Positions 28,340 to 36,386 of a stretch of DNA of 64,000 nucleotides are shown one piece after another (the stretch's first letter is position 1; each line of letters opens with the position of its first letter). The notes below the pieces were generated by a model that was not told the origin of the DNA, ran no database searches, and was given only the letters and a program-made list of their open reading frames with translations. The stretch is from Pedobacter roseus (GTDB lineage: Bacteria; Bacteroidota; Bacteroidia; Sphingobacteriales; Sphingobacteriaceae), in assembly GCF_014395225.1 (NCBI RefSeq), contig NZ_CP060723.1, positions 1,426,001 through 1,490,000 of the forward strand, given 5' to 3'. Both the position numbers and the translations under genes were made by a program.

Positions 28340-28375
28340 TGATGCCACATGCTAGGAAAGTGCCATGTGGCATCA
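28340..28375. other. Intergenic stem-loop in front of the response regulator gene
   Basis: Twelve-base perfect arms (TGATGCCACATG and CATGTGGCATCA) with a 12-base loop. In the direction of transcription (minus strand) it lies between the stop codon of the OB-like gene and an A-rich tract leading to the regulator ATG. No T-run follows it, so it is more likely an RNA processing, stability or translation-control element than a terminator. Confidence 0.55.
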
Positions 28376-28380
28376 GGATA

Positions 28381-29135
28381 TTATCTTACCAGGTAGGTCT
28401 GTCCATTAATATTTATCGTTCTGGCCTTTATTATACTGGTTTTCTGGCTGTAAACAACGCCTGGGCGTTTAGGTTCTAAAAAACCGGTAACCACAATTTT
28501 TTCGTTTGCTTTTAGCTGGCCTGTGAGCTGTTGGGCAATGTGTGGCGCAATACTCACCCTTTCGCCAGATGAAAGGGTAAACCCGTTAACATTTTTATCA
28601 ACACCATAGTTCAGGCCACTAATACTGGAACTAAAACTTTTTTCCACCTGGTTTTCATTAAGAAGCGGGGCTACAGGAGGAGTATCGGCAATAAGGCTTC
28701 CATTAACTTCTATACTATTCAGCCTGAATACTTTTTTTCCCTGAGGATCTGTATTTTCCGAGCCTGTGACCGATACCGATGCCCCTTCTTTAGCTTTTGC
28801 AAGTATCTGTTCGCCCAGGTGCGGCGGGAAGATTACGCTGGTTTCGCCGGAAGCGGTTTTAAGCAACAGGCTGTTATATTCGAATCGCTCATTTGCCACC
28901 GCGCGGATAATTGTGCCTTTTATCGTACTAAGTTTAATCAATTGACCACCTTCAGGTCCTCTACGGTCTGGCCCAATACCCGGTCTGCCTTCATGTGGTG
29001 GACGGGGGCGCCTTTTACCGGGCCTTCAGGTCCCGGTGCAGGAGGATTTGGCTGAGGTAATTCCTGCGCTTGTAGTGTAAATGTTCCGGCTAACAACACG
29101 GCTGTCAACCAGATTCTGTTATTGTTTTTTTTCAT
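28381..29135 (-). pseudogene. Secreted two-domain OB-like protein broken by a 1-base frameshift
   Basis: Two overlapping frames form one gene. The first (29135-28938) gives a signal peptide (to LQAQ) and a Pro/Gly-rich stretch ending in an out-of-frame tail. The second (28941-28381) gives two similar OB-like beta domains (ending about RLNSIEVNG and ARTININGQTYLVR) but would need a TTG start overlapping the previous stop. Restoring one C on the coding strand in the G5 run at 29004-29008 joins them through a Gly/Pro/Arg-rich linker (PPHEGRPGIGPDRRGPEGG). The intact protein would have about 251 residues and be periplasmic. It precedes the two-component genes in the same direction, as DUF5666-like proteins often do. 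Confidence 0.75.
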
Positions 29136-29444
29136 GTCTTGTTTTTTTATAACTCAAAAATATAACAGCCGTATATGACCGGGATGAACGCGGAATTAAT
29201 TTTTCTTCATATCAGATCAAGTTGATTAACATTTTAGTGCTTATTTGGTTTTAAATCTTTATCAGGCCATAAAAGGAGAAGATAGAACTCCATCTGCCAG
29301 CCGGTTTATTAGGGCAATGAATGGAAATAAACAGCTTAAATCTCCTAAACCAATTGAATGGTGAACTTTTTATTTTGGGAAAGCTCACGGTCATAAACTT
29401 AATTAATGTGTCTTTGTCTTCCACAAATTAAAATACATCATCCT
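29136..29444. other. 309-base intergenic region
   Basis: It holds the upstream region of the broken secreted-protein operon (minus strand). No gene, strong palindrome or clear promoter was recognised. Confidence 0.3.
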
Positions 29445-29690
29445 TTACATTTCCTCCGGGGTTTCGATTTCGTAATCTGATTTTAATCCCATGATGAACT
29501 TACCTGTGGTGCGCTTATTGTACATCAGGTAAACCTTATGATGGCCACATAAAAAAGTCTGCGGTGCTAAAGTATTATTATCACTGCCACTGTTTTCTGG
29601 TAAAGAATCTGGTACTGGCACATATATTAAAGAGACAGGATCTCTTGCATGATAGGTAAATTTTGTCTTTCCCCCTGAGGAGAAAAACAT
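29445..29690 (-). CDS. Small hypothetical protein
   Basis: 81 codons from an ATG at 29690. The second half (FLCGHHKVYLMYNKRTTGKFIMGLKS, given here only in part as a marker) has protein-like composition, and the end is acidic (DYEIETPEEM). There is no signal peptide or membrane segment. No family is recognised and the gene may be spurious; it is listed because codon composition is reasonable and it is not in the shadow of another gene. Confidence 0.35.
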   Translation of the reverse strand: MFFSSGGKTKFTYHARDPVSLIYVPVPDSLPENSGSDNNTLAPQTFLCGHHKVYLMYNKRTTGKFIMGLKSDYEIETPEEM

Positions 29691-29721
29691 TGTGAAATAA
29701 GGTCACTTATTGGTATTTTTG
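29690..29721 (+). promoter_or_regulatory. Candidate Bacteroidota promoter of the VOC gene
   Basis: TTG at 29690-29692 and TATTTTTG at 29714-29721, 21 bases apart, match the TTG/TAnnTTTG pattern of housekeeping promoters in Bacteroidota. The ATG at 29735 is close, so the 5' leader would be very short. Confidence 0.35.
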
Positions 29722-29734
29722 TTTATAACAAAAC

Positions 29735-30094
29735 ATGATGAGCAGCAACCAGCAGAAACTTAAGCACCAGCAGGTGCAGTACGTTGAATTTCTTTCCCGC
29801 GACCTTGATAAGGTTAAGGCATTTTACACCGCGGCTTTCGGATGGACTTTTACCGATTACGGGCCTGAATATACTGCTTTTGAAGGGGATTTTGTGGACG
29901 GAGGTTTTACATTTGGAGCACCTTTGAAAGGAAGTATCCTGGTTGTCCTCTATTCGGAGGATCTGGAAGGAACCAGAACAAACGTGCTTAATGCCGGAGG
30001 CTTGATTTCAAAAGAAATATTTGCCTTTCCTGGCGGAAGAAGGTTCCAGTTCCTTGATCCGGACGGCTATGAGCTTGCGGTCTGGTCTTTGTAA
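29735..30094 (+). CDS. VOC-family (glyoxalase/bleomycin-resistance fold) protein
   Basis: 119 residues, cytoplasmic. The sequence shows the VOC beta-alpha-beta-beta-beta pattern: VQYVEFLSRDLDKVKAFYTAAFGW, then FTDYGPEYTAF, and a second half ending GGRRFQFLDPDGYELAVWS. The FLDPDGYELAVW end is the common metal-site strand of the fold. Members include glyoxalases, dioxygenases and drug-binding proteins; the function here is not determined. The gene is followed within six bases by a decayed histidine kinase fragment. Confidence 0.88.
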   Translation: MMSSNQQKLKHQQVQYVEFLSRDLDKVKAFYTAAFGWTFTDYGPEYTAFEGDFVDGGFTFGAPLKGSILVVLYSEDLEGTRTNVLNAGGLISKEIFAFPGGRRFQFLDPDGYELAVWSL

Positions 30095-30099
30095 GGAAG

Positions 30100-30339
30100 G
30101 TGCTGAGCGTAAAAGACAATGGCATTGGAATCCACATCCATGATATACCCAGGCTTTTTGAACGTTATTACAGGGTACAGAGTTTGTAAACCAGTACCAT
30201 TGCTGGTTTTGGGATAGGGTTGTACCTTTGTGCTGAAATCATTCACAGGCATGGCGGGGAAATATGGGTGGAAAGCGAACTGAATCAGGGTTCAACATTT
30301 TATTTCAGTCTTCCTTTGGCCAATAATGAGCATCCATAA
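30100..30339 (+). pseudogene. C-terminal remnant of a histidine kinase with an internal stop
   Basis: The frame from 30100 to the TAA at 30337-30339 encodes the end of a HATPase domain: KDNGIGI (G1 box), LFERYYRV (F box), a TAA stop after QSL, then [18 protein letters not shown] (G2 box), IWVESE and FYFSLPL. It has no start codon, no HisKA part and one in-frame stop, so it is dead. It resembles the end of the PAS kinase at 6254-8650 (same boxes and order) but is not identical. It begins right after the VOC stop codon, as if a deletion had removed the rest of the gene. Confidence 0.8.
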
Positions 30340-30420
30340 AAAGTTAAGGGCGCATGCTTTGCTATTTTGAAGGCTCATATAGCGCCTGTCTATCTTGAAC
30401 CTAATGTCGCTTAATCAGGA

Positions 30421-31461
30421 TCAGGCATTGATCTTTTCTGCTGCCAGTTCTTTTTCCTCCACGGTAGCCTCAAGCTTTTCATTTTGTTGAGCTGCTGCAG
30501 GGGCATACTCCAGGTTTACGAACATGGGAAAATGATCTGAGCCACAGCTTTTTTTACGGGATATCGATTTTAGCGCAAAGTGGGCGGAACAAAAGATATG
30601 ATCAAGCGGAAAGCGCAGGAAGAAATATTTGGCATTGAAACTGTTGAAGAAGCCCCTTCCCCTCCGTGGATCCAGCAGTCCGCTTATTTTTCCGAACAGA
30701 TCGGTGGTGTAGCTCCATGCTACATCGTTCAGGTCTCCCATAACTACTACCGGAATACTGCTCTGCTTAGCCTTACGGGCAACCAAAAGAATTTCCTTAT
30801 CCCTTTCGGTTGATTCCGTACTTTCTTGCGGTACAGGCGGTTTGGGGTGAAGGCAGAACAATTGAACATCTTGTCCTGAATTGAGCGTGAGGATTGCCTG
30901 GATCGAGGGAATATCCTCTTCAACCAGAAAACCAACTTCTCCTTTAAGAGGCAGCCTGGAGTAAAGGAGCATGCCATAAGTATTCTCGAGCGGTACCTTA
31001 ATGTGGTTCGGGTACTTTTCTTCTATCGGGGCCATCTGCTGCTCCCACCAGCGATTGGTTTCTACCATCAGGATAAGATCCGGATCACAGTCATTGATGA
31101 GTTGGTGATAATCCCCGGCCCTTTGGTTATCCTGAAGCACATTCGCAATAAGAATCTTCAGGTTTTTCGCCGAGGCTGGATGTTGGCTGGAGATGATCTG
31201 TTTTTTGCCAAAAACCGTATACGGAAATATCAGGTAGGCCAGGTAAACCAGGTTCAAAAAAAGAAAGATGGCAACAATCGTTTCCGAGGTGCTTACCGGG
31301 AAGGAGGTTGTAAACAATAGTGCCAGTAATACGGCATTCAGAAATAATTTCTGTAGCCTTGGATATTCAAACACACGGAATATCCAGTAATCGTGCCTGA
31401 TAAAAGGGATCAGCGTAGATATTATTGTGAAAATGCTGAGGTAATATATAAGATCGTGCAT
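30421..31461 (-). CDS. Membrane-anchored endonuclease/exonuclease/phosphatase-family protein
   Basis: 346 residues. Three hydrophobic segments near the N-terminus (about 5-22, 38-55 and 62-82) anchor the protein. The EEP domain (about 95-325) follows with IANVLQDNQ, MVETNRWWEQ (metal-binding Glu), CLHPKPP, MGDLNDVAW (Asp/Asn pair) and the final GSDHFPMFV (catalytic His). The family ranges from nucleases to phospholipases and phosphatases; the membrane anchor suggests an extracytoplasmic or membrane substrate, but that is inference. The C-terminal 20 residues are charged and low-complexity. It is transcribed alone. Confidence 0.88.
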   Translation of the reverse strand: MHDLIYYLSIFTIISTLIPFIRHDYWIFRVFEYPRLQKLFLNAVLLALLFTTSFPVSTSETIVAIFLFLNLVYLAYLIFPYTVFGKKQIISSQHPASAKNLKILIANVLQDNQRAGDYHQLINDCDPDLILMVETNRWWEQQMAPIEEKYPNHIKVPLENTYGMLLYSRLPLKGEVGFLVEEDIPSIQAILTLNSGQDVQLFCLHPKPPVPQESTESTERDKEILLVARKAKQSSIPVVVMGDLNDVAWSYTTDLFGKISGLLDPRRGRGFFNSFNAKYFFLRFPLDHIFCSAHFALKSISRKKSCGSDHFPMFVNLEYAPAAAQQNEKLEATVEEKELAAEKINA

Positions 31462-31830
31462 CTGTTATTTTTAGCCTGTTACATCAGCATGGCCTATACC
31501 GTTGGTTGTTATTGTATTGGTTTGCGCCAAACTGTTTTGCAACTTGAAAGAATGGAGCGAAGCTGAAATTGCAGGCGCCACTAAATTTAATTCTGATTGA
31601 GTCATGGAAAGTCCGGTCGGGTTTTGTTTTTTACAACAAATTCAATACCATAAATCCAGATCAGATATATTATTTTTTTTGCATGGAACCATTGGCAACG
31701 ACAGCAACATACTGATAAGATCTGAAAACTTTTTTACAGCACGGGATGTTGTTTCAGCAAAAATAACGGTTCCCTACCGTAAATAAATATCGAAGGCATA
31801 AGTCTGCCTGGTAATTGAATCCAAAAATAT
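31462..31830. other. 369-base intergenic region
   Basis: It lies between divergent genes (EEP-family protein, minus; photolyase, plus). A 60-codon frame at 31604-31786 has no protein-like features. No promoter match or strong palindrome was found. Confidence 0.3.
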
Positions 31831-33225
31831 ATGAAGAAAAAGCGGGGCTTGGTTTGGTTTAAAAATGATCTGAGGCTCCATGATAACCAGGCCTTGGTTA
31901 CCGCACAGGAGGAATGCACTGAGCTGCTTTTTTGCTATTGTATCGAGAAAAAGGATTTCAGTGAGTTGGAACTTGGTTTTAGAAGAACTGATGTAATCCG
32001 CTTCAGATTTATGGAGCAATCCGTGCTGAATTTAAAGAAGAACCTGGAATCACTGGGCGGCCATCTCATTGTGGGAACCGATTCGGCACTGGTAACTTTG
32101 CCTAAACTGGTTGAGGAATATGGCGTAACCGATATCTATGCGGAAGAAGAATATGCTGCTTATGAAATGGCTTTGGCCGGTGAAATTCAGAATGTTCTGC
32201 CGAAAATCAAATTTCACTTTTTCTGGGGCAAAACCTTATATCATAAAGACGATATCCCTTTTGAGATTTCCAAAATTCCCCTCACCAGTAAAGCTTACAG
32301 AATACCTGCAGGGAAGAAAACCGAAATCCGTAAAGCTCTCAGTGCGCCTGGCAAATTAAATGCAGTTGCGGGGATTAAAGATGAGGGTTTTCCTTCTTAT
32401 AAACTTTACGGGTTCAAAAAAAGCGAATATGAAAATTCTGCGCCGCTTGTGGAGGGTGGGGAGGATGCAGCTTTGCAAAGACTGGACTATTATACCTTTG
32501 AATCGAAGTTGCTGACGGGCTACAGATGGAGCCGGAATAAATCTGACGGACTGGATTACAGCTCTAAATTTTCTCCTTATCTGGCGTTGGGCTGTATTTC
32601 AGCAAGAGTGATCTATGAAAAGGTAAAAGCGTATGAGGAGCAGGTGAAAAAGAACCAGAGCACCTGGTGGCTTATTTTTGAACTGGTATGGCGTGATTAT
32701 TTTACTTTCAAGGCAATGCGTTTCGGAAGCTCAGTGTTTAAGACCAAAGGATATAAAAATAAGGAGATGGAGTGGGAGAATGATCCCCTTAAATTTGAAA
32801 AGTGGTGCCAGGGAAAAACGGGAATCCCCTTTGTGGATGCGCACATGAGGCAATTGAACGAAACAGGATTTATGAGCAACCGCGGCCGGGTAAATTGTGC
32901 CAGCTACTTTGTACACGACCTAAAAATAGACTGGACCTGGGGCGCGGCTTATTTCGAGTCTAAATTAATTGATTACGATGTAAGCTCAAACTGGATGAAC
33001 TAGTACATGCAGGCATTTGAGATCTGGTATACCAACCCCGTTCACCAATCGAATAAATACCGGGCGCAGGATTTTATCCGCCAGTGGATACCTGAACTTT
33101 CGGGCACAAACAACATTGAGGCACTTATCCCCTGGCAATTCGATATCCCCGCTTATCCCAAACCGATTGAAATATACAAGAAATGGGGGAGAGCGATTAA
33201 CCTGATAGAAAAACTTTCACCTTAA
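31831..33225 (+). pseudogene. DASH-type cryptochrome/photolyase interrupted by a TAG stop
   Basis: Residues 1-390 give an N-terminal photolyase domain (GLVWFKNDLRLHDNQAL) and most of the FAD-binding domain (SKFSPYLALGCISARVIY, WRDYFTFKAMRFG, GIPFVDAHMRQLNETGFMSNRGRVNCASYF). Translation then meets TAG at 33001-33003 after SSNWMN, where family members have Trp (TGG). The same frame continues without further stops to 33225 with the expected C-terminal part (IWYTNPVHQSNKYRAQDFIRQWIPEL and IPWQF). The whole would have about 464 residues, normal for the family. As written the product lacks its last 74 residues, which pack on the FAD domain, so blue-light DNA repair or sensing is probably lost. Confidence 0.88.
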
Positions 33226-33271
33226 GTATAGCGAGCTTATTCCCCGGTTAATACCAGTCCATTGCCGATTT

Positions 33272-33306
33272 TTTGTAACAATTAAAACTACACTTGTATA
33301 TTTTTG
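33272..33306 (+). promoter_or_regulatory. Candidate promoter of the cation/proton antiporter gene
   Basis: TTTG at 33272-33275 and TATTTTTG at 33299-33306, 23 bases apart, fit the TTTG/TAnnTTTG pattern of Bacteroidota. The start codon is 28 bases further. Confidence 0.5.
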
Positions 33307-33334
33307 TTAGCATTCGGAGGATAGCTAAGCAAAG

Positions 33335-34411
33335 ATGAAAAAAATCAATTTACCTATATGGACAATGATTGTTCCGGTAGCCGGGATAGCACTATACTTT
33401 TTTACAGGAGCTGATACCGGGATTTACCTGAAACTGATCCTCGCCTTGTTACTGATTGGAAGCGTAATTGCATCTGTACACCATGCAGAGGTGATTGCCC
33501 ACCGTGTTGGCGAGCCATTTGGAACAATTATATTGGCTATTGCGATTACAACCATTGAGGTAGGTCTGATTGTATCGCTGATGCTGGCCGGTGGTGATGG
33601 GGTAAAGGAGCTGGCCCGGGATACCGTGTTCGCAGCCGTGATGATTATCATAACCGCTATTGTCGGCATCTGCCTTTTAAAGGGAGGTATCAAGTTTAAA
33701 GAGCAGCTTTACAAACTTCAGGGCGTAAATGCAGCGCTGGTTACACTAATGGCAATTGTTGTATTAACGCTTATCCTGCCAAATTATACCACAAGCGGAC
33801 CAAAGGGCGAGTATAGTACAAGCCAGCTCATTTTCGTATCGGTGGTTTCAGTGGTTTTATACGGTGGATTTATCTTTATGCAAACCGTTAGGCACAGGGA
33901 TTTTTTTCTGCCCAAAAACTCCGTTTCAGAAGATGACCATGCCGAGGCTCCCAATAATGCTACGGCCATATCCAGCCTTGTTTTTTTAATACTGAGCCTG
34001 GTTATTGTTGTATTGCTTGCGAAATATTTATCTAAGGATATTGAAAAAATTGTGATTGATCTCGGTGCGCCAAAATCAGTTGTCGGTGTAATTATTGCCG
34101 CAATTGTGTTGCTTCCTGAAGGTTTGGCTGCTTATAATGCGGTAAAAGCCGACCGCTTGCAAACAAGTTTGAACCTGGCCCTTGGTTCTGCGCTGGCCAG
34201 TATCGGGCTCACCATCCCAGCGGTAGCTATTGTATCCATCATTACGCAGATGCCACTTGTACTCGGTATAGATACCGGCTCTACGGTTATGTTGCTGCTT
34301 GCTATGGTTACCGTGATGTTTTCACTCGCTACTGGTAAAACCAATATTCAGCAGGGGATCGTGCTGCTGGTGATTTTTGCATCGTATCTTTTTTATACGG
34401 TTGTTCCTTAA
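33335..34411 (+). CDS. chaA: ChaA-like calcium (sodium)/proton antiporter
   Basis: 358 residues with about eleven membrane segments. The two ion-exchange repeats are visible: the first with AHRVGEPFGTIILAIAITTIEV (positions about 56-78, Glu in the first and last parts) and the second with LLPEGLAAYNAVKADRLQTSLNLALGSALASIGLT. This inverted pair, each with an essential Glu, defines the Ca2+:cation antiporter fold, and the GEPFGT/TTIEV form is that of ChaA. It exports Ca2+ or Na+ in exchange for protons across the inner membrane. It is a single gene with its own promoter, and the palindromic repeat at 34498 follows it. Confidence 0.88.
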   Translation: MKKINLPIWTMIVPVAGIALYFFTGADTGIYLKLILALLLIGSVIASVHHAEVIAHRVGEPFGTIILAIAITTIEVGLIVSLMLAGGDGVKELARDTVFAAVMIIITAIVGICLLKGGIKFKEQLYKLQGVNAALVTLMAIVVLTLILPNYTTSGPKGEYSTSQLIFVSVVSVVLYGGFIFMQTVRHRDFFLPKNSVSEDDHAEAPNNATAISSLVFLILSLVIVVLLAKYLSKDIEKIVIDLGAPKSVVGVIIAAIVLLPEGLAAYNAVKADRLQTSLNLALGSALASIGLTIPAVAIVSIITQMPLVLGIDTGSTVMLLLAMVTVMFSLATGKTNIQQGIVLLVIFASYLFYTVVP

Positions 34412-34497
34412 GGGAATTGCATCATAAACAATTTTTCAAATCGGAACAAGTCGTCGAAAGCTTTTTCTGACATCTAGGCACGTCCATAGAAATAAAG

Positions 34498-34589
34498 ATC
34501 GTCATTCCCGCGCAGGCGGGAATCTTAAAGCTTATGCGTTAAGATTCCCGATCAATCCAATAGCTATCGGATTGATCGGGAATGACGAT
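34498..34589. repeat. REP-like palindromic repeat, copy 2 (well preserved)
   Basis: A 92-base element bounded by perfect 12-base terminal inverted repeats (ATCGTCATTCCC and GGGAATGACGAT). Inside are a CCCGCGCAGGCGGG hairpin and further internal pairs (AATCTTAA/TTAAGATT, GATCAATCC/GGATTGATC). It lies between two convergent genes, where it could act as a bidirectional terminator. A diverged copy is at 2362-2432. Confidence 0.8.
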
Positions 34590-34618
34590 TCTATATTTAT
34601 GATTGAAAATGCAGTTTG

Positions 34619-35638
34619 TTATATGGTTTCTTCACTTCTGATAACATGTTCCGCTACCATCACACGTTTTTTTGAGGCCAGAATAGCTCCAAAACTAGCA
34701 ATCACAGCGCCTAAAACCATACCGATAAACGATAAGATGGCGAATTTTGAAAGTGCAGAAGCCATTTCATCACCAATTTTCCTCGCTTTTTGCTCGGCTT
34801 CTGCTTTAACCTCTTTAATTTTTACTTTGGCCGTTTTCAAAGTACTTACCCAGTTTTCTACAATTTGCTGAGATTCTGCCTGACTTTTTCCAGTCCTGTT
34901 TTTTACGATATTCACCAAAGCCTCCTGATCTACCGCACTAAAAGTAGAATCATTTTGGGAGAATAGTTTCGAGAACAGTTCATCTATCTTTTGTTGTGCT
35001 TCCTGTGGGTTTTCCAGAACAGCTTTCCCGGTTGATTCTCCCTGATTAGATGCCTGATCAAGTTTCTTATTTAAAACCTTTGGCTGTAATTCTTTTTTCT
35101 CGGTCTGTTTCAGCAATAATTCTGCCTCTTTTTTCATCTTTCCAAATGTGTTTCCATCAACACCCAATTGATCCTTAATCAGGTCACCCGCCTCCGGGGC
35201 AGCAGCTTTAATTCCTTCGCCAGCAAGCGAGAATCCTTTTGTGATCACGGTGCCAACTCCTCCAACAATTTTTCCAACTGATGAGGTAATCAGGTACATG
35301 TTCAGGAAAGTAAGCAAACACCAGGTTAATAAACCATGTAATATCAGATCTGTTTTTTGTACGTGGTTAGAAAACCAACCGGCAACCCATCCGCCTGTAA
35401 ATACAGAGATTAACATTGTAACGATCCACCAAATTAGTGCACCAGTACCAAGTCCGCTAAAAGGTTTAGCTTCGTCAAGCGGGTTTATACTTCCAAAACC
35501 TATCCCAAGGCCAAGGAAACTCAATAAAAGTTGAACTGCAATAGCGATAAATACCCCGGCAATTATAGCGCTCCAGGATAAGCGACTGATAAATCCAATA
35601 GCAGATTTATCTCTTAATGTATGAACTTTGTGATCCAT
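34619..35638 (-). CDS. Inner-membrane protein with coiled-coil middle (YrzE-like)
   Basis: 339 residues from the ATG at 35638; the frame opens further upstream to 35692, but the ATG at 35638 starts a more usual sequence (MDHKVHTLRDKSAIGF). N-terminal membrane segments (about 18-45, 60-85 and 100-120) are glycine-rich. They are followed by a long charged, coiled-coil-prone middle (about 150-290) and a final membrane segment (about 305-330, FAILSFIGMVLGAVIASFGAIL). The N-terminal half resembles YrzE/PhnA-like membrane proteins of unknown role. The topology suggests an inner-membrane protein with a large soluble loop. No partner genes were seen. Confidence 0.65.
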   Translation of the reverse strand: MDHKVHTLRDKSAIGFISRLSWSAIIAGVFIAIAVQLLLSFLGLGIGFGSINPLDEAKPFSGLGTGALIWWIVTMLISVFTGGWVAGWFSNHVQKTDLILHGLLTWCLLTFLNMYLITSSVGKIVGGVGTVITKGFSLAGEGIKAAAPEAGDLIKDQLGVDGNTFGKMKKEAELLLKQTEKKELQPKVLNKKLDQASNQGESTGKAVLENPQEAQQKIDELFSKLFSQNDSTFSAVDQEALVNIVKNRTGKSQAESQQIVENWVSTLKTAKVKIKEVKAEAEQKARKIGDEMASALSKFAILSFIGMVLGAVIASFGAILASKKRVMVAEHVIRSEETI

Positions 35639-35745
35639 GTTTTTTCTGATTAATAGGTAAAATGAAAATGATTTGTGAGCGCATTTTAACAACAGATTTT
35701 ATTCAATTAGAAATCTGTAAAATTTAAAATGCCAGGTTAAGATTA

Positions 35746-35771
35746 ATGCTGCTTTCAAAAGAAAGCAGCAT
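35746..35771 (-). terminator. Terminator-like hairpin after the beta-barrel gene
   Basis: Eleven-base perfect arms (ATGCTGCTTTC and GAAAGCAGCAT) with a four-base loop, 14 bases after the stop codon of the gene at 35786 on the minus strand. The following T-run is short, so strength is uncertain. Confidence 0.6.
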
Positions 35772-35785
35772 GTTAAATTTGATTA

Positions 35786-36367
35786 TTAATTGGTAATATC
35801 TCTTTTTACTTTATTAGCCGTTTTCTGTCCAGGTAAGTAGATCTGAAAACCGAAAGAAAGATTAAGGTTGTTTTGCGTGGTCGCGCTTCCAAAACCCACC
35901 AGGCCATTATATTTTAATAAAGTCTCTAATCCGATGTTTGGCGTGATAAAATAAGCAAAACCAGGTCCTACACTTAGGTTTAAGCCATTGGTGTTACCAC
36001 CGCCTTTACTCACATTAACACCACCGATACCCGCTGTTGCTTCTGCAAAGAAACGTCCGTGGCGAAGCACTTCTGTATCTTTACCACCATAATAACGGCC
36101 CAGTGCACCCACACCATAACTGGTAGTAGTATTTGAATTTTTTGCTGTTTCCAATCCAAAATTCACATAACCTCCCAGGGCTACATTATCCTGTATAAAC
36201 CATGCGGCTTTGGGTGTAATATCTACACTGAATATTTTTGGATTATCTAAACCAAGGTTAATGTTGGTTAAGTTTCCACCTACTAAAACATTGCCTTTTT
36301 GGATTTGAGCATTTGCAGCTAGTATTGTAGTTGCTGATAAAATTACGGTTGCTAAAAAGTTTTTCAT
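35786..36367 (-). CDS. Small outer-membrane beta-barrel protein
   Basis: 193 residues with a signal peptide (to LAANAQ). The mature protein opens IQKGNVLVGGNLTNINLGL and alternates short strands, with glycine-rich turns such as GAGYF-like and NTNGLNLSVGPGFAYFI. It ends LNLSFGFQIYLPG followed by a charged tail. It matches the OmpW/porin-like eight-stranded barrels common in Bacteroidota. Its function is probably structural or channel-like. The upstream gene on the same strand encodes an OmpA-like protein, 19 bases away, so the two are likely co-transcribed. Confidence 0.8.
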   Translation of the reverse strand: MKNFLATVILSATTILAANAQIQKGNVLVGGNLTNINLGLDNPKIFSVDITPKAAWFIQDNVALGGYVNFGLETAKNSNTTTSYGVGALGRYYGGKDTEVLRHGRFFAEATAGIGGVNVSKGGGNTNGLNLSVGPGFAYFITPNIGLETLLKYNGLVGFGSATTQNNLNLSFGFQIYLPGQKTANKVKRDITN

Positions 36368-36386
36368 GATTTTTTATTTAAATAGA

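Noticed and set aside
29269..29364. Short plus-strand stretch resembling an acylase-like GEDRTPSASRF segment
   Set aside because: Too short, no start codon and no other family features; similarity is probably accidental.
31604..31786. 60-codon frame upstream of the photolyase
   Set aside because: No protein-like composition or start region; treated as non-coding.
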